Below, in pieces: positions 44,547 to 55,843 of a stretch of DNA of 64,000 nt. A program made the position numbers and the translations under genes. Numbering within the stretch: position 1 is the first letter of the stretch; each line of letters opens with the position of its first letter. Location of the stretch: the NCBI RefSeq assembly GCF_011300455.1, contig NZ_CP049869.1, positions 1,426,001 to 1,490,000 of the forward strand, in the 5' to 3' direction. The stretch is from Sphingomonas piscis (GTDB lineage: Bacteria; Pseudomonadota; Alphaproteobacteria; Sphingomonadales; Sphingomonadaceae). Under the pieces are notes generated by a model. The model did not search any database and was not told the DNA's origin. It saw only the letters and a list, made by a program, of their open reading frames with translations.

Positions 44547-45697
44547 GCTTCAAGCACCTTTTCTCGCGCAGCCTCGGTGCTGCGCCGGAGCGGCTGCACA
44601 TGGCGGCGCACAGCCATCACCTGTGGCCGGACGCAAGTTTCGAAGGGCAGGCCCAATGCTGGGAGGACGCCGCCAGCCTTGCGGACGGCAAGTGGGACAA
44701 GGTGATGGGCCAGGTCTGGCCCGAAGCGCAGGGCCATGTGGCGCGCGAGCTTGGTACCGGGCAGCCGGATGCCGTCGTGTTCGCCTCCAACACGCACGAA
44801 CTGCTCGTCCGCCTGGTTTCGGCCCACCCGCAGCGCCCGGGGCTGCGGGTGCTGACCAGCGACGGCGAGTTTCACAGCGCACGTCGGCAATTCGAACGGT
44901 GGCAGGAATCGGGCGACATCGTGATCGACGCTGTTCCGGTCACGCCCGCGGACACGTTCGACGCCCGCTTCCTCGACCGCGCCAAAAGCGGCGAGCATGA
45001 TCTCCTGTTCATCAGCCAAGTGATGTTCGGCAGCGGGCAAAGATTTGGCCCGATCGATGAACTTGCCGCGCTTGCCCGACCTGAAGGCCCCTGGGTCGTG
45101 ATCGACGGCTATCACGCCTTCATGGCTGTCGAGCGGCCGTTCGGGGCCGATGCGGCCGCGGGCGCCTTCTACCTGTCGGGCGGGTACAAATATGCGATGG
45201 CGGGCGAGGGGTGCGGCTTCCTCCATGCGCCGCCAGGGTTTGGGACGCGTCCGGTGGTCACCGGCTGGTATGCCGAATTCGATGATCTGGCGATTCCACC
45301 CGGCCACGTCGGCTACGCGCCTGACGCACGGCGTTTCCTCGGCGCCACCTTCGATCCCTCGGGACTGTACCGGTTCAATGCCGTTCAGCGCATGCTGGCA
45401 AGTGAAGGGCTTACCACTGCGACCATCTCGGCGCACGTTCGGGCGCTTCAATACGAACTGATCGGGCAACTCGCGGGAACCTCCCTGGGGTATAGTGAGC
45501 TCCTGAACCCGCCGGGGGGCGGCTCCGCCCGCTTCCTTGCCTTTGCGACACCGCATGCAGCCCGTTGGTCCGCCGAGTTGAAAGCCTCGGGCTGCACGAC
45601 GGACGTCCGGGGCGAGGTGCTGCGGGTCGGTTTCGGGCTGTACCACGATGCGGATGACATCGAGTCCTTCGCTCGTTTGTGCCGGTCGCTGACCTAG
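44543..45697 (+). CDS. Class V aminotransferase-fold PLP enzyme, kynureninase-like
   Basis: A 384-aa PLP enzyme coupled to the tryptophan dioxygenase gene (ATGA). Fold-type I class V features: VVFASNTHELLVRLVSA near residue 75, LLFISQVMFGSG, WVVIDGYHAFMA (Asp that pairs with the cofactor), and SGGYKYAMAGEGCGFLHAP (Schiff-base Lys). The N-terminus RLHMAAHSHHLWPD replaces the YLDGNSLG typical of classical kynureninase. Context suggests kynurenine cleavage to anthranilate, but this subgroup may have another substrate. The frame extends into kynA; ATG 44543 is the natural start. Confidence 0.75.
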   Translation: MSFKHLFSRSLGAAPERLHMAAHSHHLWPDASFEGQAQCWEDAASLADGKWDKVMGQVWPEAQGHVARELGTGQPDAVVFASNTHELLVRLVSAHPQRPGLRVLTSDGEFHSARRQFERWQESGDIVIDAVPVTPADTFDARFLDRAKSGEHDLLFISQVMFGSGQRFGPIDELAALARPEGPWVVIDGYHAFMAVERPFGADAAAGAFYLSGGYKYAMAGEGCGFLHAPPGFGTRPVVTGWYAEFDDLAIPPGHVGYAPDARRFLGATFDPSGLYRFNAVQRMLASEGLTTATISAHVRALQYELIGQLAGTSLGYSELLNPPGGGSARFLAFATPHAARWSAELKASGCTTDVRGEVLRVGFGLYHDADDIESFARLCRSLT

Positions 45698-45796
45698 TTC
45701 AACCGGCTGAGCGCTCGACTCATCCTTTTCTGAATTTGGCGGAAATCTGGGGTTCACCTTGCTGCGGCAGGGTGTGTCGCTGTGCCGCCCACCGTT

Positions 45797-45821
45797 GGAA
45801 CGGGGGGCCAGAACGACCGTT
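45797..45821 (+). promoter_or_regulatory. EcfG-type (general stress response) promoter
   Basis: GGAAC (45797-45801), exactly 16 bases, then CGTT (45818-45821) is a complete match to the GGAAC-N16/17-CGTT consensus of alphaproteobacterial EcfG sigma factors. It lies 28 bases before the ATG of the four-repeat protein, with a strong AAGGAG between. Transcription would start about seven bases after CGTT. Confidence 0.75.
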
Positions 45822-45849
45822 AGGGTCGCAAGTCACAAGGAGATTCAAC

Positions 45850-47133
45850 ATGAAGAGGCTCATTTTGGCCGCCGGTGTCGCCGCTTTGGCGATCGCTGCG
45901 CCGGCCTCCGCCCAGAAGGGCGGACATGGGGGCGGTCATGGGGGTGGTGGCGGCGGAAAGGCTGCCAAGGCTGATCGCGGTCCCGGCGGCGGCGGCCGGC
46001 CGCAGATGCAACGCGGCGGTGGTGGTGGAGGCGGCGGTCACGCGTTCAAGGCGGAACGTCGTGGCGGCGGCGGACAGATTGCCCGTGGCGGCGACCGGCC
46101 GAAGATCCAGCAGCGCATGGCCCGGCCGGAGCGGGCGCGCGGCCCGGAACGCCAGGCCTTCCGAATGGAACGCGCCAAGCCCCAGCGTGCCGAACGTGCA
46201 TTCGCACAACAGGTGCGCGGACGCGATCGTCAGCTAGAGCGTGCGTTCCGCGCGGATCCCCGCGATGTCCGCGTCGCGGGTCGCGAATGGAAGGACAACG
46301 TCCGCGTCGCCAGCCGCGACTGGAACGATTACGATCGCTGGGAAAATGTTCGCGGCCGTTCCTACGGCTGCCCTCCGGGTCTTGCCGCCAAGGGCAACGG
46401 CTGCCTGCCGCCGGGTCAGGCCAAGAAGCTGATCGGCGGCGCACTGCCGGCCGCATATGCCGGGTCATACCTGCCGGACTATCTGCGCGGCTACTACCGT
46501 GACGACGACGACTATTACTATCGCTACGGCGACGGCTACGTGTACCGGGTGAACCGCAGCGACAATTTAATCGCGTCGCTGCTGCCGCTTTTCGGCGGAA
46601 GCTATGGGCTTGGCCAGACCTTCCCGCTGTCGAACCCGAACTATTATGTTCCGAGCTATTACAGCTCCTTCTACCCGGACACGCCGTACAGCTCCTACCG
46701 ATACGATGACGGCTACCTCTACCAGGTCGACCCCTACAGTGGGCTTGTCGAGGACGTGTCGCCGATGCTTGGCTTCGGCTACGGAGTCGGCCAGATGCTG
46801 CCGGCCGGCTATTCGGCCTACAACGTGCCGTATCAGTACCGCGACATGTATTACGACACCGACGACGCTTACTATCGCTATGCGCCGGGCGCGATCTACC
46901 AGGTCGATCCGCAGACCAACCTGATCACGTCAGTCGCGTCGCTACTGACGGGATCGCCGCTCGGGATTGGGCAGCCGCTCCCGACGGGCTACGACGTCTA
47001 CAACGTCCCTTATGCCTATCGGGACCGCTACTACGATACGAACGACGCCTGGTACCGTTATGCCAACGGCAACATCTACCAGGTCGACCCGACGACGCAG
47101 CTGATCACCGCCGTAATCAGCGCTCTCGTCTAA
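45850..47133 (+). CDS. Secreted Gly-rich protein with four Tyr-rich ~59-residue repeats
   Basis: A 427-aa exported protein. Signal peptide MKRLILAAGVAALAIAAPASA; residues 23-85 are Gly/His-rich; 85-170 are Arg-rich; then CPPGLAAKGNGCLPPGQAKK (about 177-196) as in RcnB-like or YHYH-type envelope proteins. From 207 to the end there are four imperfect repeats (starting near 207, 265, 324, 384), each with a Tyr/Asp-rich part, a YxYxxGxxYxVD strand and a Leu-rich part ending in G-x-GQxLP. Function is unknown; the composition suggests an extracellular or matrix structural protein. Expression under stress is suggested by the promoter. Confidence 0.8.
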   Translation: MKRLILAAGVAALAIAAPASAQKGGHGGGHGGGGGGKAAKADRGPGGGGRPQMQRGGGGGGGGHAFKAERRGGGGQIARGGDRPKIQQRMARPERARGPERQAFRMERAKPQRAERAFAQQVRGRDRQLERAFRADPRDVRVAGREWKDNVRVASRDWNDYDRWENVRGRSYGCPPGLAAKGNGCLPPGQAKKLIGGALPAAYAGSYLPDYLRGYYRDDDDYYYRYGDGYVYRVNRSDNLIASLLPLFGGSYGLGQTFPLSNPNYYVPSYYSSFYPDTPYSSYRYDDGYLYQVDPYSGLVEDVSPMLGFGYGVGQMLPAGYSAYNVPYQYRDMYYDTDDAYYRYAPGAIYQVDPQTNLITSVASLLTGSPLGIGQPLPTGYDVYNVPYAYRDRYYDTNDAWYRYANGNIYQVDPTTQLITAVISALV

Positions 47134-47152
47134 CGCCGAACCAAGCCGAGGG

Positions 47153-47187
47153 ATGGCCCGGGAACCGAAAGGCACCCGGGCCATTTC
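47153..47187 (+). terminator. Likely terminator after the four-repeat gene
   Basis: ATGGCCCGGG and CCCGGGCCAT form a perfect 10-bp stem with a 12-base loop, 20 bases after the stop, followed by a short TTTC. The stem is strong and the T-run weak. Confidence 0.6.
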
Positions 47188-47227
47188 GCATCCACAACAT
47201 ACATCAGCATTTTCGAAGAGGATCGCG

Positions 47228-47800
47228 ATGCGCACCACCCTCACCAGTCTTGCAGTGGCCCTTGCATTGGGCAGCCTTGCCAGCTGCGGCGGCGGCGGTG
47301 ACGGCGGTAATCAGGCTGGCGAAGCGCAGACCGGCAAGGCAAAGGACGCGGCCGGAGACAAGACGATTGCGACCGGCCTCGGCAGCAATGGCCGGTTTGC
47401 CGCCCTGGCGAAGACTGCGGGCCTCGACCAGACGCTGGCCGGTCCCGGACCCTACACCGTCTTCGTTCCTGACGATGCCGCGATCGCCAAGGTGCCGGCG
47501 GAGACCAGCGCCGCGTGGAGCAAGCCGGAAGGCCGCGGTGAGGTCACGCGCCTACTCACCTATCACATCGTGCCCGGCGTCGTTCTCGCCGATGATCTCG
47601 GCAAGGCGATCGACCGCGGAAAGGGCAAAGCGCAGATCATCACGATGGGCGGCGGCACGCTGACGGCGGCGAAGGAGGGTGGCAGTATCGTCATCACCGA
47701 CGGCAATGGCGGCAAGGTCACGGTTACCAAGGCGGACGAGCAATATTTGAACGGCGCCGTCCACCATATCGACGGCGTTCTCACGCCCGGAAAGAACTAA
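47228..47800 (+). CDS. Fasciclin-domain lipoprotein
   Basis: A 190-aa lipoprotein: signal with lipobox LASC followed by a Gly-rich spacer, then one fasciclin (FAS1) domain with GRFAALAKTAGLDQTLAGPG, YTVFVPDDAAIAKVP, LLTYHIVPGVV and NGAVHHIDGVL. FAS1 domains mediate adhesion or protein contacts. ATG 47228 is chosen because the signal peptide starts there; an upstream frame from 47153 runs through the terminator. Confidence 0.87.
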   Translation: MRTTLTSLAVALALGSLASCGGGGDGGNQAGEAQTGKAKDAAGDKTIATGLGSNGRFAALAKTAGLDQTLAGPGPYTVFVPDDAAIAKVPAETSAAWSKPEGRGEVTRLLTYHIVPGVVLADDLGKAIDRGKGKAQIITMGGGTLTAAKEGGSIVITDGNGGKVTVTKADEQYLNGAVHHIDGVLTPGKN

Positions 47801-47826
47801 GCCGGACGATCTGCCGCAACTGCCTC

Positions 47827-47854
47827 TGGCACGGCGCGGAACGCTCGTTATAAC
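47827..47854 (+). promoter_or_regulatory. Candidate dnaN promoter with palindromic -10 region
   Basis: TGGCAC (47827-47832), 16 bases, then TATAAC (47849-47854). The -10 lies within the perfect 10-bp palindrome CGTTATAACG (47846-47855). It is 37 bases before the dnaN ATG. Confidence 0.4.
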
Positions 47855-47890
47855 GGGCGCAAACGCGTCTCCAGAGGGGTGGGCAAGCAG

Positions 47891-48994
47891 ATGAAGGTCA
47901 CGATTGAACGGGCGACACTCCTCAAGAGCCTGAGCCACGTCCAGTCGGTGGTGGAACGCCGCAACACCATCCCGATTCTGTCCAACGTCCTGTTCGATGC
48001 CAGCGAGGACGGCGCAATCCGCCTCATGGCCACCGATCTCGATCTCCAGGTCGACGAAAGCGTTCCCGCCAACGTCGCTCAACCCGGCGCCACCACCGTG
48101 TCGGCGCACACCTTGTTCGACATCGTTCGCAAGCTTCCCGAGGGCAGCCAGGTCGAGCTCACCGCCGCCGACGGCAAGATGCAGGTCAATGCCGGCCGCT
48201 CGCGCTTCAACCTGTCGACGCTTCCCCGCGACGACTTCCCGGTGATCGCCGAGGGCGACCTGCCGACCCGGTTCGAGCTTCCCGCGGCGACGCTCCGCCA
48301 GATCATCGACAAAACCCGTTTCGCCATATCCAGCGAGGAAACCCGCTACTATCTAATGGGCATCTTCCTCCATGTCGCCGACGACCAGTTGAAGGCTGCG
48401 GCAACGGACGGCCACCGGCTGGCGCGCGTAACGGTTGCGAAGCCCGATGGAGCCGACGGCATGCCGGACGTCATCGTGCCCCGCAAATGCGTCGCCGAAC
48501 TGCGCAAATTGCTCGACGAGGTCGAAGGCACGGTGGAAGTTTCGCTATCGCCGACCAAGGTGCGCTTCGGTCTCGGCAGCGCGGTGCTGACCAGCAAGCT
48601 GATCGACGGCACCTTTCCCGATTACAACCGGGTCATTCCCACCGGGAACGACAAATTGCTGAAGCTGGATCCCAAGAGCTTTGCGCAAGGCGTCGATCGC
48701 GTTTCCACCATCGCCAGCGAGAAGACGCGCGCGGTGAAGATGAGCGTCGATCGCGACAAGATCACCTTGTCCGTCACCTCGCCCGAGAACGGCGTCGCCA
48801 CCGAGGAAGTGCCGGCGGACTATGGCGCCGAGGGCCTGGAGATCGGCTTCAACGCCCGCTACCTCCTGGACATCCTCGGCGAAATCGATGGCGACACGGT
48901 AGAAGTGCATCTGGCTGACGCCGCGGCGCCGACCCTGCTGCGCGAGAGCGACAAGTCGAATGCACTGTACGTTCTCATGCCCATGAGAGTGTGA
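47891..48994 (+). CDS. dnaN: DNA polymerase III sliding clamp (beta subunit)
   Basis: DnaN is the ring-shaped processivity clamp. The 367-aa protein begins [20 protein letters not shown], with three similar clamp domains and the C-terminal YVLMPMRV that ends most clamps; [13 protein letters not shown] and TDGHRLARV are family signatures. ATG 47891 is preferred over the GTG four codons upstream. recF overlaps its stop by four bases. dnaA is not adjacent, which is common in this group. Confidence 0.97.
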   Translation: MKVTIERATLLKSLSHVQSVVERRNTIPILSNVLFDASEDGAIRLMATDLDLQVDESVPANVAQPGATTVSAHTLFDIVRKLPEGSQVELTAADGKMQVNAGRSRFNLSTLPRDDFPVIAEGDLPTRFELPAATLRQIIDKTRFAISSEETRYYLMGIFLHVADDQLKAAATDGHRLARVTVAKPDGADGMPDVIVPRKCVAELRKLLDEVEGTVEVSLSPTKVRFGLGSAVLTSKLIDGTFPDYNRVIPTGNDKLLKLDPKSFAQGVDRVSTIASEKTRAVKMSVDRDKITLSVTSPENGVATEEVPADYGAEGLEIGFNARYLLDILGEIDGDTVEVHLADAAAPTLLRESDKSNALYVLMPMRV

Positions 48995-50049
48995 GCCTTA
49001 CCCGCTTAACCCTCACCGACTTCCGCTCCTACGCCGAAGCACAGCTGGAGCCCGGCCCGGGCTTTGTGGTGCTGACGGGCGATAACGGCGCTGGAAAGAC
49101 CAACATCCTTGAGGCCGTGTCGCTTCTGACGCCGGGTCGTGGCCTTCGCGCTGCTCCTTTGGGCGAGATGGCACGCGAGCAGGGCGCCGGCGGATTCACC
49201 GTCCATGCCCGGCTTGGCGACGTGGAAATTGGAACCGGCACCACGGCTGCGGCGCCCGAGCGCCGCCAAGTCCGCGTCAACAGTGCCCCGGCTTCGGTGA
49301 ACGCGCTCAGCGAATGGCTGTCCGTCCTTTGGCTAACGCCGGCAATGGATCGCCTGTTCGCCGGCAGCGCGGGTGACCGACGCCGCTTTCTCGACCGGCT
49401 GGTGCTGGCACTTGAACCATCCCATGCCCACCACGCCGCCCGCTACGAAGCCGCGATGCGTGCCCGCAACAAATTGCTCGCGGAGCCCGATGGTGCCGAC
49501 CCATCCTGGCTTGGGGCGTTGGAAGCGGGAATGGCCGAGCATGGGGGTGAGGTCGCCCAGGCGCGCAGCCGCACCGTCGCTGCCCTCTCCGATCGGCTCA
49601 GCGCCACGCCGGACGACGACTTCGCGCGCGCCGCCATTGCGCTGGAAGGCTGGACAGGCCGTGATCTCGCCGCCGAACTGCGCGCCAACCGTGGCCGCGA
49701 TGCCGCCGCCGGGCGCGCAGTGGCCGGTCCGCATCGGCAGGATCTCTCCGTTATCCACGCCGCCAAGGTCATGCCGGCAGCGCGATGCTCCACTGGCGAG
49801 CAAAAGGCGCTGCTGCTCGGCCTCATTCTTGCCCATGCCGAGCTGGTGGCCGAGCGACGGGGCATGGCGCCGATCCTTCTTCTCGACGAAGTGGCGGCGC
49901 ACCTCGACGCCCGTCGCCGCGCGGCTTTGTTCCAACGTCTCGAAGGGCGTAATCAGGTGTGGATGACGGGCACCGATGCCTCGCTGTTCACCGAGGTGAG
50001 GCAGGCGTCGCGCTACGAAGTGGCGGGCGGGGCCGTGCACCGGGTGTGA
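48991..50049 (+). CDS. recF: DNA replication and repair protein RecF
   Basis: RecF, an SMC-like ATPase, loads RecA at ssDNA gaps with RecO and RecR. The 352-aa protein starts GTG (overlapping the dnaN stop as GTGA), with Walker [18 protein letters not shown], the signature region [20 protein letters not shown] and Walker [17 protein letters not shown]. dnaN-recF-...-gyrB is the ancestral order. Confidence 0.95.
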   Translation: MSLTRLTLTDFRSYAEAQLEPGPGFVVLTGDNGAGKTNILEAVSLLTPGRGLRAAPLGEMAREQGAGGFTVHARLGDVEIGTGTTAAAPERRQVRVNSAPASVNALSEWLSVLWLTPAMDRLFAGSAGDRRRFLDRLVLALEPSHAHHAARYEAAMRARNKLLAEPDGADPSWLGALEAGMAEHGGEVAQARSRTVAALSDRLSATPDDDFARAAIALEGWTGRDLAAELRANRGRDAAAGRAVAGPHRQDLSVIHAAKVMPAARCSTGEQKALLLGLILAHAELVAERRGMAPILLLDEVAAHLDARRRAALFQRLEGRNQVWMTGTDASLFTEVRQASRYEVAGGAVHRV

Positions 50050-50063
50050 AGGGGAATGGACTG

Positions 50064-50651
50064 ATGGCTTCACGGCAGCAGGCCGGCGCTTTGGCAAGCT
50101 TCGCTGCGGCGGCGCTGACAATCGCTGGTATGGGTGTGGGGATCGGCATCATGCAGGCGATGAGTGTCGCCAGCGGCATGGAGGTCGCCTCCGCCAGCGT
50201 CGAGGCGCTGCGCGCAGCCCGACCTTTGCTGATTGCCGCCGAACTCCTGAAGATCGTGACCGGGATCGCCATCATCGTCGCGGTGACGGCAAGTCGCCGC
50301 CGCTGGCGCATCTCCACGCTCGCTGCCGGGCTCGGCTACGCCGCCGCGCTGCTGGTGATGGCGGCGGGCGTGGTCGGCCTTTTTGCCGTGCTGGCACTAG
50401 CCACGTCCTCGCCGCGGATGGGCGCCATTGTCGGCCTGCTTGGGCTTCTCTCCTTGCCCGCAACGGGAGCATGGGCCGCGCTCTCCACCTGGGGACGACC
50501 GAATGCACCGCGCTCTTTGAGGATGGCCGCCATCCTGCTTGCCATCTCCGGCGTCGCTACCCTTGTCTTTCCCCCAGTGGGGCTGCTGTTCGGAGTAGCC
50601 AGCCTGCTGTGGTGGATCACGCTTGGTCTGACCCTGCGCAGACCGGCCTGA
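50064..50651 (+). CDS. Polytopic membrane protein of unknown function
   Basis: A 195-aa very hydrophobic protein with about five membrane segments (around 8-35, 52-75, 85-112, 118-135, 155-185) and short loops. No family is recognised. It is inserted between recF and gyrB on the same strand, beginning 14 bases after recF. Codon use is like its neighbours. Confidence 0.7.
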   Translation: MASRQQAGALASFAAAALTIAGMGVGIGIMQAMSVASGMEVASASVEALRAARPLLIAAELLKIVTGIAIIVAVTASRRRWRISTLAAGLGYAAALLVMAAGVVGLFAVLALATSSPRMGAIVGLLGLLSLPATGAWAALSTWGRPNAPRSLRMAAILLAISGVATLVFPPVGLLFGVASLLWWITLGLTLRRPA

Positions 50652-50653
50652 CT

Positions 50654-50692
50654 CACGCGTGTGCACGCGCATACGCCACGCGCATGCGCGTG
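50654..50692. repeat. Alternating pyrimidine-purine tract with 16-bp palindrome upstream of gyrB
   Basis: From 50654 to 50692 the sequence strictly alternates pyrimidine and purine apart from one phase break at 50676/50677. The second part, CACGCGCATGCGCGTG (50677-50692), is a perfect 16-bp palindrome. Such GC-rich alternating tracts favour Z-DNA or a cruciform under negative supercoiling. It is 35 bases before the gyrB ATG, overlapping the likely promoter. Confidence 0.7.
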
Positions 50693-50693
50693 A

Positions 50694-53240
<2,547 letters not shown>

Positions 53241-53284
53241 GGAACCTTGGCGGCAGCAGTGCAGTTGGCGGCAGCGTGACTGGC

Positions 53285-54049
53285 ATGCCGACGATTACCG
53301 TTGCGTCCTACAATATGCGCAAGGCGATCGGCACCGACCGGCGCCGCGATCCGCAGCGCGTGCTCGACGTGCTTCATGAGATCGACGCCGATGTCGTCGC
53401 GCTCCAGGAGGCCGACAAGCGCTTCGGTGGCCGCGCCTCGGCCGTGCCGCATGACCTCATCGATACGCACGGCGTCTACAAGGCGGTGCACCTCGGCGTC
53501 CGCCACCGCCGCCACCTCGAACGCATCCCCGGCGGCGCGAAGGCAGAGCAGTGGATGAAGATCAACACCCGCAACATCGGCTGGCATGGCAACGCCATCC
53601 TGGTGAAAAAGAATATCGGCGTCATCGAGGTGGCGGCGCTGGAGCTTCCGACGCTGGAACCGCGTGGCGCCGTGATGGCGGAGCTTCTGCTGGACGGCGA
53701 TCGCCCCTTCCGCGTCGTCGGCCTGCACCTCGACCTGTCTGGCCTGTGGCGGCGGCGGCAGATGCGGGCAATTCTCGATGCGATCGCCGACCGGCCGCAG
53801 CAAATGCCGACGGTACTGATGGGCGACACCAACGAGTGGCGGGCGGAGGCCGGCTGCCTGCGCGAGGTCGCGCAAACCTATCAGATCGCACCGACCGGCC
53901 CGAGCTTCCACTCCCGCCACCCGGTCGCCTGCCTCGACCGAATCATCGTCGACAAGAGCTTGCGGATCGAGGCGTCGGGCGTCCACATGAGCCATTCGGC
54001 CCGCCGCGCCTCCGATCACCTGCCGATCTGGGCCCGGCTCGCGGCTTGA
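53285..54049 (+). CDS. Endonuclease/exonuclease/phosphatase family protein
   Basis: A 254-aa metal-dependent hydrolase of the EEP superfamily. Motifs: ITVASYNMRKAIG, VVALQEADKRFGG (metal-binding Glu), HGNAILVKKNI, VVGLHLDLSG, VLMGDTNEWR (Asp-x-Asn) and RRASDHLPIWARL (catalytic His). The subfamily resembles proteins acting on nucleic acid or lipid phosphodiesters; substrate unknown. A longer frame from 53075 overlaps gyrB and is rejected. The preceding gap has an 11-base direct repeat, TTGGCGGCAGC twice. Confidence 0.85.
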   Translation: MPTITVASYNMRKAIGTDRRRDPQRVLDVLHEIDADVVALQEADKRFGGRASAVPHDLIDTHGVYKAVHLGVRHRRHLERIPGGAKAEQWMKINTRNIGWHGNAILVKKNIGVIEVAALELPTLEPRGAVMAELLLDGDRPFRVVGLHLDLSGLWRRRQMRAILDAIADRPQQMPTVLMGDTNEWRAEAGCLREVAQTYQIAPTGPSFHSRHPVACLDRIIVDKSLRIEASGVHMSHSARRASDHLPIWARLAA

Positions 54050-54060
54050 GGGAGATGAGC

Positions 54061-54309
54061 ATGGAAACGCCCGAAGGCTGGACGATCGCTGGCGACGCAC
54101 TGACCCGGACGTTCAAGTTCAAGGACTTTTCGGAAGCGTTCGGCTTTCTGACGCGCGTCGCCATGCACGCCGAGACCAAGGATCATCATCCCGAGTTCAC
54201 CAGCGTCTGGAACCGCGTCGACTTCCGCCTGACCAGCCATGATGCGGGCGGCGTCACCCAGCGCGACGTCGACCTGGCAGGGGCAATCAACCGTTTGGCA
54301 GGTCAGTGA
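54061..54309 (+). CDS. phhB: Pterin-4a-carbinolamine dehydratase
   Basis: PhhB recycles the pterin cofactor of aromatic amino-acid hydroxylases. The 82-aa protein contains FKFKDFSEAFGFLTRVAMHA, the signature DHHPEFTSVWNRVDFRL and VTQRDVDLAGAIN. ATG 54061 is placed seven bases after GGAG; an ATG two codons earlier (54055) is possible. It is slightly short at the N-terminus compared with the usual 95-100 aa. The pterin-dependent hydroxylase itself is not in the window. Confidence 0.9.
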   Translation: METPEGWTIAGDALTRTFKFKDFSEAFGFLTRVAMHAETKDHHPEFTSVWNRVDFRLTSHDAGGVTQRDVDLAGAINRLAGQ

Positions 54310-54346
54310 AGCTGGAGCATCCGGCGCCAATGACTATAGCGGGCTG

Positions 54347-54856
54347 ATGGCAGACGAACCCCGCGAATATCGGACCGGCAGCGATCCCCGCACCCTGCGC
54401 GACGCGCTCGGCTGCTTCGCGACCGGGGTGACCATCGTCACCTGCATCGATGGCGACGGCAAGCCGGTCGGGTTCACGGCCAACAGCTTCACCTCCGTCT
54501 CGCTCGACCCACCGCTGCTGCTGGTCTGCATCCACAAAAGCGCCGCCTGCGCGCCATGCCTTACCGATGCCAGCCACTTCGCCGTCAACGTACTGCAGAA
54601 TGAACAGCAGCCTGCCTCCATACGATTTTCAACCCGGGATCAGGATCGCTTCGGCTCCACACCATGGTCGGAGGGCGAGTTCGGCCCGCCGATTTTGAAG
54701 GACTCACTAGGCGTTTTCGAGTGCGAGCGGTTCGAGGTTCATGAGGGCGGCGATCACCACATCGTTGTCGGCAAAGTGCTGAAGGCCAGCTTCGACGCCA
54801 GCCTCGATCCCCTGCTCTACTTCCGCGGCAGCTATCGCAGGCTCCACTTCGACTAG
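54347..54856 (+). CDS. Flavin reductase family protein
   Basis: A 169-aa FMN-binding split-barrel protein of the flavin reductase family: LRDALGCFATGVTIVTC, GFTANSFTSVSLDPPLLLVC, FAVNVLQNEQ and GDHHIVVGKVL. Such enzymes supply reduced flavin to two-component monooxygenases. No oxygenase partner is adjacent. Its stop shares CTAG with the convergent DUF808 gene. Confidence 0.9.
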   Translation: MADEPREYRTGSDPRTLRDALGCFATGVTIVTCIDGDGKPVGFTANSFTSVSLDPPLLLVCIHKSAACAPCLTDASHFAVNVLQNEQQPASIRFSTRDQDRFGSTPWSEGEFGPPILKDSLGVFECERFEVHEGGDHHIVVGKVLKASFDASLDPLLYFRGSYRRLHFD

Positions 54857-55788
54857 TGGGCAGCTGCCTTCTTGCGCGGGATGACGTGCAGGATGGCAAC
54901 GATGACACCCCCGACCACCGCGCCGACGATCGCGCCGCCGATCGCATGGGCCAGCCAATTCAGGAAGCCGCCATCGCCGCCGACCGCATGGGCGACATGG
55001 TCGACGGTATCTGGAATGAACTCCAGGATGTGCATCTCGTGCAGCCCGTGAACCAGGATGCCGCCGCCGACCCAGAGCATCGCGGCGGTGCCGACCACGC
55101 CAAGCACGGCAAGCAGCTTCGGCACCACCTGGACCAGCCCGCGTCCGAACGCCTGGGCCCCGCCGCTCCGCCGCTTGGTCATGTGAAGGCCGATGTCGTC
55201 CAGCTTCACGATGAGGGCGACGACGCCGTAGACGGCAACGGTGATGGCGATGCCGACCGCGGCCAGTGCCGCCGCCATGCTCCAAAGGTTCAGCTCGCGA
55301 AGCTCGGCCAGGGAGATGGCCATGATTTCGGCCGACAGGATGAAGTCGGTGCGGATGGCGCCGCTGACCTGGCGCTTTTCAAGTTCCTGCGGCGTTTCCG
55401 CCTCCATCAGCTCCGCCTCGGCATGATGGTCGCCAGTCACTTTCTCGACGATCTTCTCCGTCGCCTCGAACGCCAGGTAAGCGCCGCCTACCATGAGCAG
55501 CGGAACGATCAGGAATTCAGCGAACGCCAATAACAGAAGCGCGCCTGGCAAGAGGATCAGCAGCTTGTTCTTCAACGACCCAAGGGCGATCTTGCCGATG
55601 ATCGGCAATTCGCGGTCGGGCGTGAAGCCGGTCACGTAGTTCGGCGTGACCGCCGTATCGTCGATCACGACGCCAGCGGCCTTGGTTCCGGCTTTGCCGA
55701 CCGCGAGGCCGATATCGTCGACGGACGAGGCGGCGATCTTGGCGATGGTGGCGACGTCGTCGAGAAGGGCGATGAGTCCGGATGGCAT
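54853..55788 (-). CDS. DUF808 (YedI-like) inner-membrane protein
   Basis: A 311-aa membrane protein of the DUF808 family, function unknown. The N-terminus MPSGLIALLDDVATIAKIAA and AGVVIDDTAVTPNYVTGF, RELPIIGKIALGSLKNKLL are typical. Five to six hydrophobic segments are visible. The frame is open far upstream across serS, but ATG 55788 starts the conserved region. Divergent from serS. Confidence 0.88.
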   Translation of the reverse strand: MPSGLIALLDDVATIAKIAASSVDDIGLAVGKAGTKAAGVVIDDTAVTPNYVTGFTPDRELPIIGKIALGSLKNKLLILLPGALLLLAFAEFLIVPLLMVGGAYLAFEATEKIVEKVTGDHHAEAELMEAETPQELEKRQVSGAIRTDFILSAEIMAISLAELRELNLWSMAAALAAVGIAITVAVYGVVALIVKLDDIGLHMTKRRSGGAQAFGRGLVQVVPKLLAVLGVVGTAAMLWVGGGILVHGLHEMHILEFIPDTVDHVAHAVGGDGGFLNWLAHAIGGAIVGAVVGGVIVAILHVIPRKKAAAH

Positions 55789-55843
55789 GACGGTTCGATA
55801 GGCGAACTTGCCCTCCACGCGCAATTCGCGCATCCGCCCATCC

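Noticed and set aside
45920..46080. GGC-rich repeats resembling a tandem array or CRISPR
   Set aside because: They are codons of a Gly-rich protein segment with no constant repeat-spacer pattern.
53241..53284. TTGGCGGCAGC direct repeat between gyrB and the EEP gene
   Set aside because: Two copies only in a short GC-rich spacer; no flanking features suggest a mobile or regulatory element.
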